Source: Lineus longissimus (Eukaryota > Nemertea > Pilidiophora > Heteronemertea > Lineidae). Taken from it: a stretch of 64,000 nt of DNA. This document shows, one piece after another, positions 52,601-61,600 of the stretch. The stretch covers positions 3,904,001-3,968,000 of the forward strand of contig NC_088312.1 of assembly GCF_910592395.1 (NCBI RefSeq). The letters are read 5' to 3'. Positions within the stretch are counted from its first letter, which is position 1, and each line of letters begins with the position of its first letter. The notes beneath the pieces are model-generated. The model was not told where the DNA came from, did not search any database, and was given only the letters and a program-made list of their open reading frames with translations. Position numbers and translations under genes: made by a program.

Positions 52601-55600
52601 GACATTAGGTCACCGTAAGGAATCGGCTGTAGAAATCAGTCTGAAGAGTAATGGCAAAGAAATAAGACTAACCTAACATGCAGGCTAACCTAGCCGCTCT
52701 CTGAAGTCCATCAAGACTCATACAAATTGCCTCCTGCGCTCTCTTACTCTCCTCCTTAGCGCCCTCTGTCCCCAACATCAGACTCAAACTACTCGTGATA
52801 CCACATGAACTCTTCCCATCGAGGAGGACAGAAAGAACATCGAGGATTCCGTCCCAGCACAACATGAGGACAGCTTTGGCGAATTTCATCCCGGCTTCGA
52901 TGGATCGTCTTTTTATCATATCTTGATTCTCGTTCTCTTCCTCTTCTTTGTATTCACGGAGGAGCTGACCGCCAAGTTGGAGGCTACAGAGGCCATCAAT
53001 GTCTAAAGAAAATAGCACAAAATGTAACAAATTTGTCAGTTGTTCATCATGGACCTTTTCTAGTCATGAAATTCTTCATTCAAGTACAGGGTGTCATATA
53101 GGCTTAAAAATATCACAACATGGCATATCTGACTGGAATAGGAAACAGAACATGTATCAGTAACCCAGCGGTGACAGTGTCAGTGCTCCTTTACTGCACA
53201 TGAAATAGAGTAAGCCTATTTATTTTGCAGCCCTTAAGGCTTCAGAAAACATCCTTTTCAGATTTTACTTCTATTTCAACATGGGAAAAAAGTGAAGCAT
53301 TACTTCTACAAACGAAAGCCAAACAAAAGCTATGTGCAACATCTGCTAAGTTCAAAGCATGATCTATGTTATGTTTATTTTATATCAATGCACTTTTAGT
53401 TACAAAACATTCCAGAAAATCTTTACTATAAATGACTAAATGCAATGATATTTTATGAAATGGTTGAATGCAAACAGAAACAGTCCACTACAAAATCTAG
53501 CACAAGAAAATCATCAACTTTTCCCAATTACTCTTCAGTTGACCCCACTTCAAAAAAGAAATATGAGAAGATTTCAAGGAAAGGGTGGGGCAAGTTGAAG
53601 ATTGGGTAACTTAGGTTATGCTTAATAGCAGAAACTGCCTTTTGAGCAATGCAGTTAGGAAGTTAACCTTTAACGAATTGGAGTTGGAAGTATATAAAAG
53701 CAAACTGTTGGATGTAAACCTGTCAATATAAACACTGTACCCCCCTCGGTCAGACACATGACACTTTGAGTAAACACTTGGGGCCAAATTCATAAAGGGC
53801 GTTTGAGGGTTAGACGTGTGTAACTTCTCTCTAATCAGTTTCAGGGCCTATTCATATTCTGTGAAGATTTACATGAAGGACCTGAACCTGTCTATTCAGT
53901 AGTTAAACGCTGTTTTGAGCTAAACGCCCTTTATGAATTTGGCCCTTGGAATTTTGGCATATACTGTTTACTCAGAGATCAACACTAAATTAGTGATGAC
54001 CCCTGACCAGGGGGTGAAGATGGTTCACATTGACCGCAGCATTAGGTACAAAGCATGTATCAACAATGAGGTTCTTGACAAGCAAATTTTAGGATACACA
54101 GGATGCGAAAACCGTTGCCTTTCAGGTACAATCAATGCGTGTATAAACAGCCAATGAGTTTCATCATTAACAGCAATAGCAAGCATGATGCATGTCCACA
54201 CTTACCCAACCATGTCCAACATTTTGACCCGTGTTTTACATTGTCAACAAGCATTTCTATTGAAAACAGAATGGAACTTCACACATTATTACCAGGTCAG
54301 AATTTTACCAAGCGAAATCTATTCAAAGATTAGCTAGACGTATCTCACTAAAACTGGAACATAAGTACGCAAATTTCTAACACACTGGCTCTGCCCATAT
54401 ACCCTCTGATGAATATGTCTAAAGCATCAGAGTTTAGTACTGTCAAGCATGTCTTAGCAATTAAAAGCAATAGAGCAAGTGAAAAAAAAATTTTGCACAC
54501 AACATTATAAAACACAAACAGGTGGGGTCTCTTTATCGAGGTGTTTTAGACCTCAAATAAACACACACACATTATGTATAGTTGGGATGGTAAAAGCAAC
54601 AGACGAAAGCCCAACTTGTAGTGGCAGAAACTACACGGCTAATCTATCTCTGAAAAATGACCCTGCTGGAACCACATGGTAAGGCACCTACAAACATAAG
54701 CCACATCACAGCCGGTCTTAATTGTACTGGATTCTTTCACAAAGGTATAAAGCAACATCTTACGACAATAGACCTACCTGTGAGGACATTTATTAGAGGA
54801 TTATTCTTGTGAATGGTTTCAGCGAATCCAGCCATTTGTAGAAGATTGAGGCTAAGGGTCTGACGATAGACTTCAGACAGCCACGTGTCAGAGAGATACA
54901 GCAGAAGCTCACTGTCCAGAATATCATTGACGAATTCAACCTGAAAGAGAGAAAAGCAGAATGTAAACAACTGATGAACCACCATTCATGGACCCTATCT
55001 AAATGGACCCTACCTGACAGCCAGCCTAGTCACGGCCATAAATTGACAGTCTGTGATGGCCCCTGTCAAAACACAGCAGAGGGAGAATTGTTTACATTTC
55101 ATTCCAATCAACTTACCTCAGTGACCAGCACCTTCTGGTCCTTGTTGCTATAGTAACCGCTCTTGAGTAACTTCAGATTTAGTAAGAGGGTGCTGTATGT
55201 GGCCATGTAAACACCGTCTGCATTCAGGATAACTTTACATGCGTTATTGTTCCCACTCTCGTCTGCTTTTGCATTTGATGATCGTTGACCTGGAAAACGT
55301 AAATTTGAATTATGACACCTGCAGTTCACAGTCCGATGATCTTGTGTATGCATGGAATCTGGTAAATCAACAACAACATTAGAAGTCTTACCTGTACAAA
55401 AATTGGATGCAAATGTCTGCAGCGTTTCATCCAATTCAGAAATGCTCGGAATATCTAATAAAGATGGCAGAACCTGTAGCAAGCAGACGACATAGTCTTT
55501 GGCACTTTGTTTCTCCATTGAATGGAAATCTTCCATGGGAAACCTCGACTTGTAATCCTCCTCTCGCGCCTCCTGTGTGTAACATCCAGAACTGAGTTTC

Positions 55601-58600
55601 CTGTCGCCTAAATCGTGTCCTTTATTGAGATCAGACGGCTCCTCTGCATCTGAATCGAACACCTCATTTTCTTCCTGCTCGCGATGTTTGGCGTGGACAC
55701 TGTCAATGATTGTTTTCAAATGATCGATTTTCGCCTCTGCTGACATTGTGGTCTCTTGCGATGATTCCAACGTATCTTCACATTCAGAAACAGAGGCTGG
55801 AAGGAGAACAGAATTTTCCAGAACTGCTCAAGGATGCTACAGACTAGAACCTAAGGAAGGTCTCATTTTGTACTGTATGACCTGCTATAAGAACTTGAGC
55901 ATCTCATCCATACACTGTATGCTCGTAAGCCAAACAGAACTCCATGCTCAACTCAACTCAGTGCCCAACTCTACCTTTAAATAGGGTTATAAACTTACAC
56001 ATCATATCCGGAGGGTCAAACTGCTCCAGGATGCCATCCACGACATCCTGGGGGAGGTGTTCCCCCTGTACGACCTGCTCTAATGACTTGAGCAACTCGT
56101 CCATGCACTGTACACTTGTTATACACACAGAGGACTCGTTACAGTGGCAGCACTCTTGCACAGAATCAACCACTCTGAAAAAGAGGCAGACGTCTTATCG
56201 GTTGGACAACTTGAAAACGAATGAACTGCCGATCAAATAACCTATGGTAAGCAGAGTCCCGTGCTGATTATTTTTTTCCTTCACAAAGTTAAGAGCTCTA
56301 CTCATGCAGCCAGTGTTGGCGTTATGCAAATGCAGTTCTTAAGAATTGCAGATACATAACATTTCATATCCAATTCATGGCTGAGGGTCAGTGTACTTAC
56401 AATTTGAGTAATGCAATATTGGATTGTGATAGTTTATTGCCAGGGCACTTGGCAGAATCATCAGCCATGGTGGGACCAGCCAGACTCAGTAGACCTTCCG
56501 GGCTGCTCAAGACCTAAAATTGAAAAGGGATGTGAATTGTAATGGACGTAATAGAAAAGGACATGGGAAATAAGAATCTGATGAAACTCCATGTGAGAGT
56601 TCCCTATTCGTATTGCCTGTGGAACGTCCTTATGGATGAACAGAAGAGGGTATTTCCTTTAAAGCAGTTCCCTCTTTGAGACTGGTTTGCAAGAACCTAG
56701 GCATCACTGCATGTATTCCTCATGAGGGAATGAGTCATAATTCTTACCTCCTTTAGAATTCTGATCGCTTCCAATCGATGCTGTGGTGGAGGATACAGCA
56801 GCATACGATGAAACACGGATTCGAGGACAGGACGCAGGGAGCGCAGACTACCAACAATCTTCACCAACTCCACAGCAATACTGAAATTTGTAAACACAAG
56901 ATATGTGAAATAAATTTCATTGAGAGCACATGACATACTTTAGCATTGGTATCAGTATCGGCTGCATCAGGTCAGCTCGGGGACATTTGGAGTCATAAAA
57001 TCAAGTATATAATGAAAACCTTACTTGTAAATAGTCTTCGCCGAGTGTTCAGCAACATTGGGAGCATTTGTGGAACAGCCTGAGCCCCTCCCGTCCTGTG
57101 ATCCATAGGCAGGTTTCTGTACGACACTTTTGTCTGTGACTGGGTTGCCCAGCATGGAGATTAGACCGGGGCAAAGCTGTTTCCTAAAGAAGTGAAAGAT
57201 TGAATTAGGCTTAAGTATACCAGAATTGGCTAAGGAAGAAAACACAAGGCATCTCAGTTATGGAAAATTCAGACGAAAGGTATAATGGCAAAGGGCAGCA
57301 AGGCTTGATACGATCAGCCAATACATGTATCTTGAACCTGGTTGCATTTACTTGTGTCATTACTTTACTCAACTTACCAGAGTAACTCCACAAACTCAGG
57401 ACTATCTCTCACCGATGTGGGTAGATTTTTCAATATTGAGTAAATGCCTTCAAGCAGTAGGGGGACCAATGGTTTGTGCTGTTGTACGCTGAAAATAAGA
57501 ACAAGAATTGTACACAACCTACCAGTGCTAAAATATCTCACAGAATTCTCTCCAACAAAAATCAGCTCAGATTCAACTGCAAGAACAGCTTATTTTTTCA
57601 TGTGAAATCGTAGTTTTCAAACCATATAAGAAAGTACAAACTGTACTCTGGTCCGTCTCTATGTTTAATATCAACATATCAACTTCAGGAACTGGCTCTT
57701 ACCATTGTGTTGACCTCAGTTTCTCACAAAGAAAGCACATAATATCCACCACATCTTTACACAAGGCATTGGATGCTGCTAGGTCTGAAAGGATCAAGAC
57801 GTAAATGAGAGAACTCGTACTAGAAACGTGAGACGGGCAAAATTTGGAAGAATACCATTACTCCCCAAGCATGGTGTCAGACTCAACAAAGTATGACAGA
57901 ATGGCTCTTTCTACACTTCCGTTCACTGATGTCAAAGCCAAGTTGAGTGGCAAGGACTTAGGTGACACTACCAACCTTGGCAGAGGCAAACCTGCATTAA
58001 CTGGCCCATGGCACCACTTCGGATTGTCTGACACTGATCAGATCTTTCCAGTTACATGCGCTCAATCGTACCTTTTTGTTGCTTGGCCCCATCTTCCATC
58101 ACCTCATCATCCTCATCGCTACTGTCACCCTAAAATAAAACATGAGTTGGTCAGTTTTGTTATAGCTCATTTGACAAATAAAGGGGGACTATAGGCAGGA
58201 GCTAGGGGAGCCAACTAATGCTCTTCAGACTAATATGCACAGTTAGGGGGCTGGGTCATACTTAATTTAACGATGAATAAATGCCTTGTACAAGCATGAA
58301 CTGTTTCAATGTACTCTGAGATAGTAGTGACCCCTATTGGTAACTTTGTCTAACCTAATCTCTCCTACCTGGCTCCTGCCTAGAGACGCCATTTAATGAT
58401 GCAAAAGCACAAGCCATATAATATGTTAGTTCTGAAAGGCAATGGACAGGACAAAAGCAAGCAGTTAGTATGGTATTGGCATTTCCCTGGGCAGCGTTGA
58501 CTTTCGCTACTAAAGGTATGTGTCAAAATGGTGTCAAACTCAAGACAAAGTTGACACAATGTCTCTCTGTCACAACAATGGAATAGCCAATAGCGACACA

Positions 58601-61600
58601 TTGCAGTGGTCATAGTTTTACCGGTACCTTATAGGATAGAAGCATGCCGCCAACATTCAAACCAGACAGGAGTATGAATCAGGAGAGTCAGATTGATGCA
58701 GCCCAACAGTAGAACTCTGAAGAAAAAGTAGTGCTCAGAGCTCAAGTACTGCTAAACAGTGAAGAGTCCATAAAAATGGTTAAAAGCAAAATGCTTTAGT
58801 CTGGTCAAAGCACAACAGTGGTTAGAACATAATTACAACAGTGAGGATGAAAGCACAATACAGTGGTTAGGGTGATGTAAAATCCCTTACCATACTAGTC
58901 TGTGTCTCATATAACTTCTCAGCTATAGAACTCAGCATTTGAGTGAGTGTTGCCCTGATAGCCGTGCGTACACTCTGTGAGCTGGTGTTGAATGTCTCAA
59001 GGCACACCTTTAGAGAAATAGATATGTCAAAATTGTAATCTGTGAAAAATTCAATTACTTAGAATGGATGTCCCTTGAATCATCTGGGCATGGTTGCTCA
59101 GCGGGCCTTAGCAGCCAGGCATGGCATTAAGTCCCAATGCTTTGTAAATGGAAATTACTGAAGAAGACAGCCCTGAGTTTTCTTGCACAACATGTCATTG
59201 TAGAGCTTTTTATTATTACATGTGCATGCAGTCAGTACCATCGTTGTCAGCAAAACTCAGTGATCTCGGATCTTGATTTTCACATCTTATAAGAAATCAG
59301 CTTCAGGAGGCTAAATTTTAAGCCAAACATCTTGACTGACCATCACTGACACCAAAATTAATAAAACTTTCCTCAGTCACTCTCAGTGAAAGCATAACAG
59401 AATTCTCCAGATGGCGACCCTTGCACCAGAACATGTCCAATTCAACCCTCATGCCCCCACATCACATGCAAAACAAGGACAAGAGTCAAATCAGATTAAA
59501 CATAGTCATTATTTTCGTGTATCCAATCGTAATTGGCTACATGCCCCCACTGCCCACATGGCGATTGTGATTTGAGCCGGGGCAATCAAAATAATTTCAG
59601 TTCCTTCAGAGAATAAACAATACTTGTACAAGTTAGATTTTACGATAACCTGGTGATGAAAGGAAATTGAAAGCTGTTTATAAGCAAGCTTGAAAAAGCT
59701 GGAAAAGTACAACCACTTCAAAATAACATGGAGAAACTCTTTGTATTAAACTCTTGCTATTTTAATGAAAATGAGCTACATCTTTCATAGAAATTAGCAA
59801 TATCTAGCAAAACTGAATGACTAGCAAAACTACTTGGACTGCATTAAACGTCTGGAAATGCAAAAGCTAAAATTCTGCTGAATACAAAAGGCTGAAGAAG
59901 AGTTAACAGTAGTACTAGGCACCTCTTGTTGAATGGCAAACTGAAAGAGTCAAAAGATGCATATCAGACCATGGCCCTTTCAATGCCGTCAGTAAAATCG
60001 TGCTTAAACATGTTGAACTTCCATTAAATTAGACTTGCCCAAGCATGGTTGAAATCTTCCTCCAAATATACTGACCAGGCTCGACCGCCTTCATCAGTGT
60101 CTCCCGCAGTGTCTGACTTTCACAACAGATGATGCCCAATCGGTCTAAAGATGAAGGACACCGAGTCAGGTTTGATATCTGGACATACATTTCAACATCT
60201 GCTTGTGAAAATCACTATTGCATGTTAATCCAGCGTTCCTGCCAAGTTGGACTTGATTCATGAACAGTTCCTTCTTCTGTGAAAAAAAATGAGTAAAACC
60301 AGACTTCGGAATTCAGTCTACCCTCACCAATCCATCACCATTTACCAGGGTGTCGGACTACGAGCAAATACTTATTGACATTTGGACCCTAATGTGTTAA
60401 AGGAGGAATTTATGACCTACAGACATTCTTAACACTACAATCGGAATCTATATGATGCTGCATCTACATCTACTCTAGGCCCATATAGAGGAAACTACCA
60501 AAAGGACAGCTAAACGGCGGGGTCGGTTTATGGAGAGATATGGTCAAGTTTGGAACAGAAAAACAGGAATACAGGTCTGCATTGGATGATGCTGGACGTT
60601 GACAGAATAGGGACAAAGTTGAAATAAAAGAAAACAAAAGTCAGAAACATTTAGTTGTTTTAAATATTTGGCCGAGACGAAATTGAATCAAACGTGATGG
60701 TAACACACCCCTGGTGCTATAAATCTCAATGTGCTTTTAATACACAAGTTACGATACAGACATGCACACATAACACAATCAGCCAATTTACCATTCCAGT
60801 TCGAAATTAATTAGTAAAGCTTTCTCCAGCATGCAAACAGTAGAAGGTATTCACCATGATTAACTTTTGAAAAGAGACCCAAGGTGGACGTCGCCGAGGC
60901 CAGCTCTCCAAAGTCTCTGACCACTAAAGTGCACAAAATGAACATTCGTGTGAACATGCTCATCAATAAAACAATTCTATTTATCTTTATATGCCCTTAC
61001 GCACCCTGCAGATGAGCCAGTAAAGACCATCACAGCAATACAGGTTGCAATAAAAAAACTCTCTCATTTGCAAGGCACTTCACAATTGCCTGTTTATATC
61101 TGAATTCCTTCTGACTTTTCTTCCTATAAGGGTCAAGAAAGGATGAGAAGAGGAGGTTAAAGTAGCAGGACTGCCCCTACCTCTGTACTAGTCTCAATAA
61201 ACATTCCATAATGGATATTCTCGCGTCCCTTGCCAAGGTTTTTACGACGACGGGGATTTTAGGAGATTGCTTTGTTTAGGAATAGAGGGAAGGGTGGACT
61301 AGCAAATGAAGTCGCCTGTAACCAGGATACATAAGCCATGTGGAGCTATATTGAAGATTTATCTACATTTGAGGTCATAGATTGTAGGTTTATCCAGTTC
61401 AAGGGGACTTCCACATAACTTTCTAATATGGGTCACCACAAGTGATCTTTTCTTCACAATGATTCAAAATGAAATCACTTCACAGATCTTTTATGTAATC
61501 AGTTAGGGTAACTATCTTTTATACTTTGTGTGAGTTACATGTATTTTTTGAAGAGACTGATGATAAATTTCATATCTAAAGTGCAGGTTTGGAGATGGAG

